Under the pieces are notes generated by a model. That model saw nothing but the letters and a program-made list of their open reading frames with translations, was not told the origin of the DNA and did no database searches. Below are positions 7,955 to 17,653 of a stretch of 64,000 nt of DNA, piece by piece (within the stretch, counting starts at the first letter, position 1; each line of letters starts with the position of its first letter). The stretch comes from Polyangiaceae bacterium. Its GTDB lineage: Bacteria > Myxococcota_A > Polyangia > Polyangiales > Polyangiaceae. Position numbers and translations under genes: made by a program. The stretch is taken from NCBI GenBank assembly GCA_016719945.1, contig JADJYE010000001.1, forward strand, positions 248,001-312,000, in the 5' to 3' direction.

Positions 7955-9876
7955 CAGGCGTCGCTCCTCGGCTTGAAGTCTTCGGCTCGGGCCAGGTCGG
8001 GGTCGGTGTCGTCGATGTTCTTCAGGTTGGCGCCGCTCGTTCGCCAGCCGTCGCGCGAGGCGCGGTGGAGCAGCGCCTGCTCGAGGTCGGCGCCCTCGAG
8101 GTCGGCGTGGTCGAGCTTGGCGTGCGGGAGCTTCGCGTACTTGAGGCGGCAGCCCCGCAGCGAGGCGAAGCGGAGATCCGCCTTCTCGAGGTAGGCACGT
8201 TGGAGATCGGCGCCGTCGAAGACCGCCTTGCTGGCGATGGCGCCCGCCAGCGACGCCTCCTCGAGCGCGGCGCCGCGCAGATCGGCGTCCTTCAGGTTGG
8301 CCCCGTCGAAGCTCGACGCGCGGGCGCGGACGCGCAGCAGCTTCGAGCCCGAGAGATCAGCGCCGTCGAAGGTCGCGTTGGAAGCTGATATCTCTGTCAG
8401 GTTGGCCCCGGTGAGCGTCGCTCGCTCGAAGGAGCAGCCGTCGAAGGAGCAGCCGCGCAGGTCGAGCCCCTTCATCAGGGCGCCGTCGAGCATGCTCTGC
8501 TGCAGCACCACGCCGGTGACTCGGGCCTGCTCGAGGTCGGCCCCGTCGAGCACCGCCTTGAACAGCCGGGCCCCGCGCAGGTCGACCTGGGCGAGCTTGG
8601 GCCCGATGACGCGCGAGGTGGTGAGATCGGCGCCTGCGAGGCTCGACCTCGAGAGATCCGCGCCGTCGAGCTTGGTGCCGTCGAAGCGCGCGCCCTCGAA
8701 CGAGGCGCCGTCGAGCACCGCCTCGCTGAGATCCGTCGCCGAGAGGTTGGCCCGGGCGAAGCTCGCGCCAGTCAGGTCGCAGCCCCTGAGGATGGCGCCC
8801 GAGAGATCACGCCCCGACAGATCGGCGCCGCGCAGGCTCGCGCCCGAGAGGTTGGCCTCACGCAGGTCGAGCTCGCGAAGGGCGACCTCGACGAGATCTG
8901 CGTCGCCGAAATGGGCGCCCTTGATCGCGACGCCGGTGAGCGAGGCCCCCCGCAGGCTGGCCGACGCGAACGACGCGCCGTCGATCGACGCCCCGCCGAG
9001 GGAGGCGTGCTTCAGGCTCGCCTGGTGCAGGTCTGCGTCGTCGAGCCGGGCGCCGCGTAGATCTGCGTAGTCGAGCTGAGCGGCGGTCAGATCGGCGCCT
9101 GTGAGGTCCGCCTTCGACAGGACGGCGCCGGTCAACACGGCTCCACGGAGGCGCGCGCCGGCGAGCGAGCGTCCCGTGAGATCGGCCTGGCGCAGGTTCG
9201 CGCCTTCGAGGTCGGCCCCCGCGAGATCGGCGGGGACGCCGGTGAGCGTGAGGTCGACGGGGCCCAAGCTCGCGCCCCGCAGCAGCGCCCCCGCGAGCTT
9301 GGCGCCGGTGAGGTCGACCTCGGTGAGGTCACACTCGGAGAGCGACGCGCCCTCCAACGAGGCACCGGCGAGCTTGGCTCCGAGCAGCGTCGCTTGGTCG
9401 AGCTTCGCCTGGCGGAGGTCGGCGCCCGAGAGGTCGGCCCCCAGCAGGCAAGCGCCCGACAGATCGGCCGAGCGCGCGCGAACGGCGGTGAGCACGGCGT
9501 TGGTGAGGATCGTGTCCGTCAGGGTCGCTCCCTCGAGATCGGCGTTCGTCAGGTTCGCGTCGAGCAGCGAGGCGCCCTCGAGGTGAGCCGACGTGAGCCG
9601 GTTCGGCGGCGCGCCGTCGGGCGTGGCGGCGCCCAGATCGTGGGCGAGGACCGAGCGGAGGCTCGAGCCCTCCAGATCGACGCCGGCGAAGACGGCGCCC
9701 GTGAACGTCGAGCCGTCGAGCTTCGCGCGGCGCGCGGAGACGCCCGACCACGTGGTGTTCATGAAGGACTGGCGCTCGGCGACGACGCCGTCGAGGTCGA
9801 GCGCCTCCAGGGTCTCGCCGTCGAAGCCACGCCCGCTCTCGACGCGGGCGAGGAACTCTTCACGGGTCCGGATCAT
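7954..9876 (-). CDS. Large pentapeptide-repeat protein of the T6SS spike operon
   Basis: 640 aa from ATG 9876, with a strong ribosome site (AGGAGG) just upstream. After a short N-terminal segment (about residues 1-60), practically the whole protein is A(D/N/S)LxG-type pentapeptides ('ANLTNADLEGATLTD', 'ADLSGADLRQAKLDQ'), well over 100 units. They would fold as a long right-handed quadrilateral beta-helix. There is no recognisable toxin domain. In related loci such proteins are encoded between DUF2169 and DUF4150 proteins and are thought to be adaptors or cargo; some pentapeptide proteins mimic DNA (MfpA/Qnr family). The gene overlaps the preceding DUF2169 fusion (ATGA) and the following DUF4150 gene (TGATG). 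Confidence 0.85.
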   Translation of the reverse strand: MIRTREEFLARVESGRGFDGETLEALDLDGVVAERQSFMNTTWSGVSARRAKLDGSTFTGAVFAGVDLEGSSLRSVLAHDLGAATPDGAPPNRLTSAHLEGASLLDANLTNADLEGATLTDTILTNAVLTAVRARSADLSGACLLGADLSGADLRQAKLDQATLLGAKLAGASLEGASLSECDLTEVDLTGAKLAGALLRGASLGPVDLTLTGVPADLAGADLEGANLRQADLTGRSLAGARLRGAVLTGAVLSKADLTGADLTAAQLDYADLRGARLDDADLHQASLKHASLGGASIDGASFASASLRGASLTGVAIKGAHFGDADLVEVALRELDLREANLSGASLRGADLSGRDLSGAILRGCDLTGASFARANLSATDLSEAVLDGASFEGARFDGTKLDGADLSRSSLAGADLTTSRVIGPKLAQVDLRGARLFKAVLDGADLEQARVTGVVLQQSMLDGALMKGLDLRGCSFDGCSFERATLTGANLTEISASNATFDGADLSGSKLLRVRARASSFDGANLKDADLRGAALEEASLAGAIASKAVFDGADLQRAYLEKADLRFASLRGCRLKYAKLPHAKLDHADLEGADLEQALLHRASRDGWRTSGANLKNIDDTDPDLARAEDFKPRSDA

Positions 9877-12800
9877 CCCTGCCTCCTGTCGAGATCCGAG
9901 GAGGTCGTGAGCGCGCCGTCGAGCTTGGTGTCCTTCAGCGAGGTGCGGTGCAGCGACGCCGCGTGGAGGTTCGCGCCGCGCAGATCGGCGCGATCGAGGA
10001 CGGCCCGGTCGAGCTTGGCCTCCATCAGGTTCGCGCGGAGCAGCGTCGCCGCGCTGAGCCGCGCCTTCTGGAGACGCGCGCTCGTCAGGTCGGACTCTGA
10101 GAAGTTGGCGTCTTCGCAGCGCGCCTTGAGGAAGCTCGACTCTCGCAGGCTCGCCTGAAAGAAGGAGCTGTTGGCGAGTCTCGCGCGCTCCCAGACCGAG
10201 TCGTCGCCGGTGACCTCCTTGAAGCTCGCGCGCTCGAGCCAGGCCCCCTCCGCGCGGAGGTTCCTCAGATCGGCGCCGTCGAAGATCGAGTCGGCGCCGC
10301 GCACGTCGTAGAGGCGCGCGGACGCCAAGTGGGCCCTGCGGAACGTCGCGCGCTCGAGCTGCGCGCCGGTGAGGTCGGCCTCGCAGAGATCGGCGCCGTC
10401 GAGGCAGGCGCCGCTGAGATCCGAGTCCCCGAAGACGACGCCGGCGAGCATCGCGTTGGAGAGGTCGACGCCGGGAGCCTTGAGCCCTCGCGCCTCGACG
10501 CGGTCGAGCAGGGCGCCCGGGAGCTTGGCTCCGGAGAGATCGGCGCCGGTGAAGTCGGTCTCGATGAAGATCGCGTGCTCGAGCTTCGCGTCGTGCAGGG
10601 TCGCGCCCGCCAGCGTGGCCCGGCTGAGCACGGAGCCCGTGAGATCGGCGCCGTCGAGCTTCACACCCGAGAGATCGGTGCCTTCGAGATCGTGCGCGCT
10701 CAGGTCCAGGTCGTGGAGATCGGCCCCGCTGAGGTCGAGGCCCGAGAGCGGCTCGCCCTCGGCGAGCAAGCGCATCACCAGGGCTCTCTTGTCCTCGTCT
10801 GGCGCGGGAGGGGGCTCGGTGGCAGGTCGGAGGGACGCGACGACCTCCGCGATATCGGCCTCCTCGGCGCCGGCCTCGCGCAAGATGGACGCGAGCGCCT
10901 GAGGATCGGGTGGGGGCAGCGGGGCGTCGGCCCGCTCGCCCTCTGCGGCTGGATCGACCGCGCGCACCTCGGCTTCGCGCTCCGCGACCCGACGCTCGAT
11001 CTCGCGCGCGAGCGCTTCGTCTTGCTCGTCGTCCGCGGACGGACCCTCCGCGGTCTCCGCCTCGGGGGCTGGCGGCGCGTCGGGCGCGAACGACGGCTCG
11101 GCGATCGCGGCGAGGTAGCGGGCGTGCATCGCCTCGACGGAGGCCTTGGGTCCGGCGAGCGGCTCGGTCGTCGCGAAGACGTGCTCGAGCTCGGGTGCGT
11201 CGTCGTCGGAGATCGGGATCAGGCCGCGCCACAGCAAGTGGGCCGCGTTGTCGTCGGGGCTGAACGTGATCGTGTCGAGCCGCAGGGCGATCTCGGTGAA
11301 GTCCCCGCCGGCCGCCTTCGTACGCTTCGCGAACGCGCGAGCGCACACTCCGGCGAGCTGCCCTCTCACAGAGCCATGGGCTGGGTGGACGCCGACGAGC
11401 TCGTACGACTCGTCCCCGTTCGCGCGCGCGAGGCGCTGGCTCGGGGGGGCGGCTTGGGCGTAGCCGTGATCGAAATCGGCGGGGTAGTACGGCCAGCGCG
11501 TCCGGCGATGGAGGGTGTCGAGGGTGCCGAGCAGGCGCGCGCGGGAGCTCGACAGCGGATGGATGCCCGAGAGGCTCGCCGGCGCCGGGGTGTCGTTCGG
11601 GGAAGTGATCAGCGCGTCGGGCGCCTCGAGGTTCGGGAGGCGACGCGCACCGTCTGGACCGGGGCGCGCGCCGTGCCCCAGCCCTTGCCGGTTGGCGGGC
11701 AGCGTCGGACCGCCGAAGGCGCGCGCGTACGTGATGGGGATCTTCTCGAACGGCTCGGGGCTCGACGGGACCGCGAGCGCTCCACCTTGCCAAGAGCGAT
11801 CGCCGAACACGGCGATCGCGCGATCGACCGAGCCGTGCTCACCATGAACGCGGAGCGACGCCTGCATCGCCGTCGCGCGGCCGCCGGGCGCGTACGCTGT
11901 GCCCTCGAGCAGGACGTCGACCTCGGGCTTGTAGACGGCGAAATCAGAAGCGTGCTCGAGCGCGCCCTCGACGTCGTCTCCTGCGAAGAGGTCGTCGAGG
12001 GGGAGCGCCGGCTCTGCGCGCAGCGTCGCCGGGCCGTCGGCGACGAGGTCGAACGTGCCTTTCACGAGGACGACGAGCACGTCCTTGGGGGGTCGATCTG
12101 CCAGGGAAAGGTGGTGAGGGCGAGGGCGGCATCCGTCACCGTGGGGACGTCGAGGGTCGACCGCTCGGAGGCCTGCGCGTCGTCGAGCGCGGGAGGCGGA
12201 GCCGCGGCGCCGAGGTCGAAGGGGAGGCCACGTCGGGTCGCGGGGCCTTCCCGCTCGCCGGCCTCGAGCGCCTCGGCGAAGGGGATGGGCAGCTCTGTCA
12301 GCTGCCCCGAATCGACGGCCATCGTCGCGAAGAGCGGACCGTCGTCGAAGCCGTGCTGTGGGGGGGACGACGCGCTGACTGGCGGCGGCGAGACGGGTGC
12401 GACAGGCAATGGCGCTGGCGGCGCGACGGGCAATGGCGCTGGCGGCGCGACGGGCAATGGCGCTGGCGGCGCGACGGGCAATGGCGCTGGCGGCGCGACG
12501 GGACGACCGGCGCGGAGCGACGCGATGTCGACCGTCTCGTCGGAGAGGTCGGTCGGCTCTCGACGGGCGACGGGGTGCGGCGCGGGGACGACGGGGCGCG
12601 CGCTCGAGGGGAAGGGCAAGGCCGGATCGGCCTCGGTAGGCGCGGCCGGGGACGGGGCCTGGGCAGCGGGCGCGAGGGCCGCTGCGCGTCGGCGGGAGTG
12701 GCCTCTCGACGTCGCGGGATCTTTCTTGTCCGGGAAGGCGACGGTCGTGTCGCCCTGAGCGAGCCCGAGCTCGACCGAGTGCCCCAAGAGCGTCGCCCAG

Positions 12801-13531
12801 TCGATCGCGATCCCGGCTCGATAGGTGAGGGCGCCCCATCCTCGCTCGAGATCGAGCAGCAGGCGGTCGGGCAAGAGCGGCGTCATCTTGAGCGGCCGGC
12901 CCTTCGGCTGGAGCAGCCGCGCGATGAGCACGCATCCCGGAAGCTTGAAGCTCAGCCGGGGCAGCGTGGGGTGCAGGCCTTCGAGGGTGATCTCCTCGTC
13001 GCCCTTCAGCGCGCCGAGCTGCTGATCGTCCGGGGCGGCTCGAAAATAGGCGAAGTCGAAGCCTGCCGGCAGTCCGAGCGGAGGCGCCTCGAGCGCGGCG
13101 GGCGTCAGCCCCTTGAGCCTGCCGAGGCGGGAGGGGGAGCTCGGGGCGACCGGGCCGAGGCACGCGCTCGCGCCGGCCGCGATGCTGACGCGCTTGTCGA
13201 GCAGGGTCGCGCCCTTTCGGGCGACGTGCAGGCGGACGGCAACCGGGCCGGGCGGGCCGTACGCGCGGGCGAGGACGAGGATCTCGGCGCTGGGGACGAG
13301 CGGCGCGAGATCGCTCGCGGCGGCGAACAGGCCGGTCTTGGTGTCGAAGCGATCCGCACGACACAGGTCGACCGCTGGCAGGAGCGTCTTGAGCGGGCCT
13401 TCGTGGAGCTCGAAGCCGATCTTGCCCACCACGGTCAGCCGGGGACCCGCGGGCAGGCTCCAGCCGATGAGCTCCGCGTCGCACCCCGAGGGAGCGAAGA
13501 GCTCAGGGAGCGCCTCTTCGTAGTCGTTCAT
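9873..13531 (-). CDS. Tandem DUF2169-DUF2169-pentapeptide fusion (T6SS adaptor), with a frameshift
   Basis: About 1,219 aa when restored. It begins at ATG 13531 (MNDYEEALPELFAPSG). The first DUF2169-like domain covers about residues 1-260 ('FAYFRAAPDDQQLGALKGDEEITLEGL'). A Pro/Ala-rich linker with four PVAPPAPL repeats follows, then a second DUF2169 domain that starts '...TTFPWQIDPP' and continues, after a frameshift, as 'KDVLVVLVKGTFDL'. An acidic linker leads to about 270 residues of pentapeptide repeats. The break is at a six-G run (12087-12092, + strand); one extra base restores the frame. DUF2169 proteins are associated with loading T6SS spikes. The gene lies 4 nt after DUF3540 and overlaps the next gene by 4 nt. 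The clean coding on both sides suggests a recent lesion or an assembly error. Confidence 0.82.
12406..12501. repeat. Four perfect 24-bp tandem repeats in the DUF2169 gene
   Basis: Four back-to-back copies of a 24-bp unit beginning GCAATGGCGCTGGCGG encode PVAPPAPL repeats in the linker between the two DUF2169 domains. The copies are identical at the DNA level, so the number could vary between strains. Confidence 0.9.
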
Positions 13532-13535
13532 GGTG

Positions 13536-14210
13536 CTACCCGAGCAGGACACGGCGGCCATCGATGGCCGTGTCCTCCTCGGATTTCATGTGCACGGTCT
13601 TGGTGTGCAGCGTGAACGCGCCGCGCACGAGCGTGCGCACACGCGCGGCGCGGGTCTGGAGCAGCCCCGCGATCTCCTGCGACAGCTCCTTCGCGCGCAG
13701 CGTCACCTTCTCTGCGGTCGTGTCGAGCCGCTTCGCGGTCGTCTCGATCGTCGTCGCGCTCGTTCGGACGGCCGTCGCGACGAGATCGGCCCTCGCGAGG
13801 AACGCGCGCCCTCGCTGCGCTCGCACCTCCACGGTCGGGCCCGTGACCTTGGCGCCGTGCGCGTCGACGCGCACCCGCGGCGCGACGTCTGCTTCGGCCC
13901 CGCGTGCCGCTGCGAGCTCGGCCGAGCGATCGCCCGAGACCAGGACGTCGCGCGCCGCCGCGATCTCGACGTCGACGCCCGCCTCGATCCGCACCTTGCC
14001 GTTGGGGGCCGAGAGGAGCAGGTCACCGCTCGCTGGAGACAGCTCGAGCGCTCCGTCGCGGTAGCGCACGAGCAGCCGACCCGAGGGGTCGAAGACCTCC
14101 AGCCCGTTCGCGGCAGCCACGGCGTGGCCCCCGTCGGGTAGGTCGAGCCGGCGCGGCTCGTCCGTTCGATCGATCGGCGTGACCGTAGCCTGTGAGCTCG
14201 AGCGCTTCAT
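13536..14210 (-). CDS. DUF3540 domain protein of the T6SS spike operon
   Basis: 224 aa from ATG 14210, preceded by an AGGGG-type ribosome site. The central region has spike-like short beta repeats ('GALELSPASGDLLLSAPNGKVRIEAGVDVEIAAARDVLVSG'). The C-terminus reads 'HTKTVHMKSEEDTAIDGRRVLLG', which is characteristic of DUF3540 proteins encoded with DUF2169, DUF4150 and VgrG. Its last residues (KVLLG/RVLLG type) resemble the end of the needle gene in the same operon, suggesting related folds. It is the first gene of the minus-strand operon; the 211-nt divergent spacer to the K+ channel gene would hold the operon promoter. Confidence 0.8.
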   Translation of the reverse strand: MKRSSSQATVTPIDRTDEPRRLDLPDGGHAVAAANGLEVFDPSGRLLVRYRDGALELSPASGDLLLSAPNGKVRIEAGVDVEIAAARDVLVSGDRSAELAAARGAEADVAPRVRVDAHGAKVTGPTVEVRAQRGRAFLARADLVATAVRTSATTIETTAKRLDTTAEKVTLRAKELSQEIAGLLQTRAARVRTLVRGAFTLHTKTVHMKSEEDTAIDGRRVLLG

Positions 14211-14421
14211 CTCTGACCCCTTCGTCCTTCCCCCGTACGAGGCACGCAGGCTAGCAAACCCCCGCGCGATGCGTGCAGCGTTGCGCGCGGTGTTGCAGGC
14301 GCCTCGCTTCGCCGGTGGAGGAGGTCTCTTCGCAGGCATTCAGCGCTGTTCGGGGCGGGAGCTCGGACACGCCGCGCACAGGTGCAGAGGTCGTGCCGCG
14401 CCGACCGTGTAAGCTTCACCC

Positions 14422-15786
14422 GTGCCTGGCAAGCGGCAGCCCCTCTTCGTCGAGCCGCCGATGCCCCCGGCGTACGACAAGGCCATCGTCGCGCTGACGT
14501 TCGTCTCGGTCGCGGTCGTCGTCGCGGAGGCGTCGATCCCCGAGGGCGAGCACATGCCGGCGCTCATCGCCCTCGATCTCGTGCTGTGTGGCATCTTCCT
14601 CCTGGACTTCGCCGTGCGGATGGCGCGCGCGCCGCGCAAGCTCACCTTCCTGCGGCGCAACTGGCTCGATCTCGTGGGATCGGTACCGCTCTTCGGTCCG
14701 CTCCGCGCCATGAGGCTCGTGCGCGTGGTGCGCATCCTGCGGCTCGCGCGGGTCGGGTCGCTGGCGCTCCGAGCGCTGCGAAATCGCGGGCTCATCGCGC
14801 CCTCCCGCGCGCTGTCGAACCTCGCGGTCGTCACGTTCTTCTTGTGGCTGATGGCGGGCCTGGGCTTCTTCCTGGCCGAATACGGGGAGAACGAGACCGT
14901 CACGGGGCTCGACGACGCGCTGTGGTGGAGCATGACGACGCTCTCCACCGTCGGATACGGCGACATCTTCCCCAAGACGGCGACCGGTCGGCTGATCGCC
15001 GGCACCACGATGGTCGTGGGGGTGGGCGTGCTGGGCGCGCTGGCGGCCATGATCGCGTCCGCGATGATCGAGCTTCGCGAGAGGGCGAGGCGAGGCTTGA
15101 GGAGCTACACGATGAACAACCACCTGCTGGTGCTCGGTTGGAGCTCGAAGGCGCGCCTGGCGATCGACGAGTTCTTGCGTGATCCGCGGCACGCCGGGCA
15201 AAAGGTCTGCATCGTCGCGGATCTCGACGAGAACCCTGTCGATCTCGAGGACGTCGCGTACGTGCGCGGCGACCGCACGACCCGTGAGGCGCTCACCCGG
15301 GCCAGTGCGGCCGAGGCGGCCCACGCGATCGTGTTCGCGCGGGACCCGAGCGACCCGCGGAGCGACCACGAGACGGCGCTGACGGTCCTCGTGCTGCGCA
15401 GGTTGAACCAAGCCGCCCTCGTCAGCGCGGAGCTCGTGGAGGCGCGCAACCGCGAGCACCTGGAGGCGGTCGGGTGTAGCTCGGTGATCGACGTCTCCGC
15501 GGTGACGAGCGCGCTCTTGGTGCGCGCCGTGCGAGATCCGGGCGTACCCGAGATCGTGGTCGACCTGGTCTCGACCGAGGCCGGCTGGGACCTGCACCGC
15601 ATGCCGGTCGAGGCGGAGCTGCTCGGCAAGACGTACCGAGATCTGGTGGTGAGCCTGATCGATCGCAGGATCGGGGTGGTGGGCCTGTCGCGAGCCGGCA
15701 AGCAACTGCTGACGCCTGCGCCGGCGACGGTCTTGCTCGCCGGGGACGAGGCGTTCGTGGTCTCGCACGAGCCCGGCGAGAGCTGA
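14422..15786 (+). CDS. Voltage-gated-type potassium channel with cytosolic RCK/TrkA-N domain
   Basis: A 454-aa membrane protein. Residues about 19-150 hold S1-S5-like segments, including an arginine-rich S4 helix (residues 95-110, 'RAMRLVRVVRILRLAR'). The selectivity filter TVGYGD is at 176-181, and the inner helix follows at about 190-215. From about residue 230 a Rossmann-fold RCK domain follows ('NNHLLVLGWSSKARLAIDEFL', then an acidic 'VADLDEN' strand end), with a TrkA-C-like tail ending near 450. It conducts K+ across the inner membrane, gated by voltage and/or a nucleotide ligand. The glycine motif G-W-S-S-K is shifted from the canonical GxGxxG, so NAD(H) binding is uncertain. The gene is intact and divergent from the T6SS operon. 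Confidence 0.88.
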   Translation: MPGKRQPLFVEPPMPPAYDKAIVALTFVSVAVVVAEASIPEGEHMPALIALDLVLCGIFLLDFAVRMARAPRKLTFLRRNWLDLVGSVPLFGPLRAMRLVRVVRILRLARVGSLALRALRNRGLIAPSRALSNLAVVTFFLWLMAGLGFFLAEYGENETVTGLDDALWWSMTTLSTVGYGDIFPKTATGRLIAGTTMVVGVGVLGALAAMIASAMIELRERARRGLRSYTMNNHLLVLGWSSKARLAIDEFLRDPRHAGQKVCIVADLDENPVDLEDVAYVRGDRTTREALTRASAAEAAHAIVFARDPSDPRSDHETALTVLVLRRLNQAALVSAELVEARNREHLEAVGCSSVIDVSAVTSALLVRAVRDPGVPEIVVDLVSTEAGWDLHRMPVEAELLGKTYRDLVVSLIDRRIGVVGLSRAGKQLLTPAPATVLLAGDEAFVVSHEPGES

Positions 15787-15807
15787 GCGCCGCCCGGGCC
15801 GAGCGGC

Positions 15808-16728
15808 TCACACCGCGATCGTGATCGCCTTCCAAGCGAGCAGCGCGCCGTCCGCCTGCTTCGCGTGGGAGACCACGACCTCGTCGAGCGAGAGGTTGGC
15901 CTGCTGGATGACGCCGTCCGCGTCGTTCGACCGATACCCGGGGTTGTCGGTCGGCATGTAGCTCGGCTGGGTGTCGTAGATCTCTTGATTCAAGGTCTCG
16001 TCGAAGAAGAGCTGCGAGACGAGGAACTGCGTCGCACCGACGGTGACCCGGAAATGGATGTGGTTCGCGCGGCCCGCGTACCAGCCCGGGAAATTGGTGT
16101 CGAACGTGACCCGACCATCGTCGCCGGCGGTCTGGATGCCTCGGTAGCGAGAGGAGGCCGCCGCCTCCTCGTCTCCGCCGTTACAGAACGCGTCGTTGTT
16201 CCCGTCTATGTCTCCCGAGTACACGCCGCCCGTGTCCGTGTGCCAGATCTCGACGACCGCGTTCGGGACGGGGTCGCAGGCCTCGTCGACGACGAGCAGC
16301 TCGAGCCGCGTCGGTAGGCCTGGGTGGCCTTCGCTCACGTCTTGGCGCGTCGGGCTCGGCGCGTGGCAGGGACCCTCGGTCGACGTTGGGTACACGACGC
16401 ACGGCGCGCCGATGCCCCCTTCGAACGGGTCGCCGTAGTCCTTGCCCTGCATGACGATCGTGCCCTCGGTGGCCCAGCCGCCACCGCCGCCACCGCCGCC
16501 TTCACCCCCGACGCCAGCGCCCCCGCCGCCGGCCGGCGCGCCGCCCTCTCCCGCGCCGCCTCCACCCGCTGCAGCACCTCCAGCGCCGCCCGTCGGGCCG
16601 ACCGCGTCGTCGCTGCACGCGCCGCCGAGCAGCGCCGCGCCCAGACCCCCGAGCACGGAGAGCGCCACGCGGCGAGACGGCTGCTCGGGCGGGGCAGGTG
16701 GGGGAGGCGCAGAGGTTCGTTGGGTCAT
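15808..16728 (-). CDS. Exported intradiol-dioxygenase-family lipoprotein
   Basis: A 306-aa protein. A twin-Arg-like start (SRRVALSVLGGLGAALLGGAC) ends in a lipobox Cys, followed by a 50-residue Gly/Ala/Gly-Glu linker; it is probably lipidated and periplasmic or surface-exposed. The catalytic domain has the intradiol ring-cleavage signature. 'VEIWHTDTGGVYSGD' carries the first Tyr ligand, and 'GWYAGRANHIHFRV' carries the second Tyr and both His ligands for non-heme Fe(III). This group resembles the protocatechuate 3,4-dioxygenase beta subunit, but exported members have unknown aromatic substrates. It is convergent with the channel gene (22 nt). Confidence 0.85.
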   Translation of the reverse strand: MTQRTSAPPPPAPPEQPSRRVALSVLGGLGAALLGGACSDDAVGPTGGAGGAAAGGGGAGEGGAPAGGGGAGVGGEGGGGGGGGWATEGTIVMQGKDYGDPFEGGIGAPCVVYPTSTEGPCHAPSPTRQDVSEGHPGLPTRLELLVVDEACDPVPNAVVEIWHTDTGGVYSGDIDGNNDAFCNGGDEEAAASSRYRGIQTAGDDGRVTFDTNFPGWYAGRANHIHFRVTVGATQFLVSQLFFDETLNQEIYDTQPSYMPTDNPGYRSNDADGVIQQANLSLDEVVVSHAKQADGALLAWKAITIAV

Positions 16729-16826
16729 CGTGGGGGTCTCGGTGCGAGCTTGGCACCTCGCGAGAATGTTGGCGAGGCAGCCGGTCGTTCTCGGTAGTCT
16801 AGGCGCCTCACGCACCGCGGAGGACC

Positions 16827-17633
16827 ATGGAGAACGCGCCCTCGACCGATCTCTTCTTTATCCAGCCGGTGGGGTACTGGACGTCCGCCGCCAACTGCGT
16901 GGTGCTCTGCCCCAAGGACGACCTGATCGTCGTCACGGTGTGGGGCTCGTCGACGCCTGACCAGACCGCCGAGGCGCTGCGCGCGCTCGAGGTGTTCAAG
17001 CGGGACTCGATCAGCCCTCGCTTCAACGTGTTGATCGACGCGAGCCGGCTCGAGGGCCTCGTCGTTGGCTCCGAGGGGCTGCTCGCCGAGTGGGTGGCTC
17101 GACACCGCGCAGAGCTGCTCAAGCGCGTTCGCACGATGGCCGTCGTCGAGTCTCGGACGGCGCCGGCGCAGAAGCTGCGAGAGCTCGCGGCGGCGCTCGG
17201 TGAGCTGCCCCTGCACCGGGTCGTCGGCTCGCTGCGCGAGGCCCTGCAGTTCCTGAGCGCAGGGGAGGACGTGGCCTACGAGCTCGACGCGATCGCCGAT
17301 GGAATCAAGGTCGTCCCGGCCGAGGTCCGCAAGCTCCGGCAGCTGCTCGCGAACGACGGCTCGATGACGCTCGAGCAGGCGGCGCGGGCGCTCGATCTGT
17401 CGACGCGCGGCCTCAACCGTTCGCTCGCCGAGGTCGGCAGCGCCTTCAACGACGAGGTGAAGAACGCGCGCTACCGCAAGGCCTGTTACTTGCTCGAGGC
17501 GACCGACGACGACCCGGGCACGATCGCGAACGCCGTCGGCACCAACGAGGCGGGCCTGAACCAGCTGTTCAAGGAGAAGGCCCGGACCACGCCGATGGAC
17601 TACCGCGATCAGGCCCGCTCGCAGCTGATCTGA
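16827..17633 (+). CDS. AraC-type helix-turn-helix transcriptional regulator
   Basis: A 268-aa protein. The C-terminal third contains the two helix-turn-helix units of AraC/XylS regulators ('MTLEQAARALDLSTRGLNRSLAEVGSAFNDEVKNARYRKACYLL' and 'TIANAVGTNEAGLNQLFKEKARTTPMDYRDQAR'). The N-terminal 150 residues form an alpha/beta domain resembling SpoIIAA/STAS- or DUF-type sensing domains ('FNVLIDASRLEGLVV'), whose ligand is unknown. The family binds DNA and usually activates adjacent genes. It lies divergent from the dioxygenase gene (98-nt spacer) and 20 nt ahead of the DUF6178 gene, so either could be a target. Confidence 0.8.
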   Translation: MENAPSTDLFFIQPVGYWTSAANCVVLCPKDDLIVVTVWGSSTPDQTAEALRALEVFKRDSISPRFNVLIDASRLEGLVVGSEGLLAEWVARHRAELLKRVRTMAVVESRTAPAQKLRELAAALGELPLHRVVGSLREALQFLSAGEDVAYELDAIADGIKVVPAEVRKLRQLLANDGSMTLEQAARALDLSTRGLNRSLAEVGSAFNDEVKNARYRKACYLLEATDDDPGTIANAVGTNEAGLNQLFKEKARTTPMDYRDQARSQLI

Positions 17634-17653
17634 GCGGCTCGGCAAAGACGCTC

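Noticed and set aside
2153..14210. A complete T6SS
   Set aside because: Only spike, tip and adaptor genes are present; no sheath (TssB/C), Hcp, baseplate, TssJLM or ClpV genes are seen in the window.
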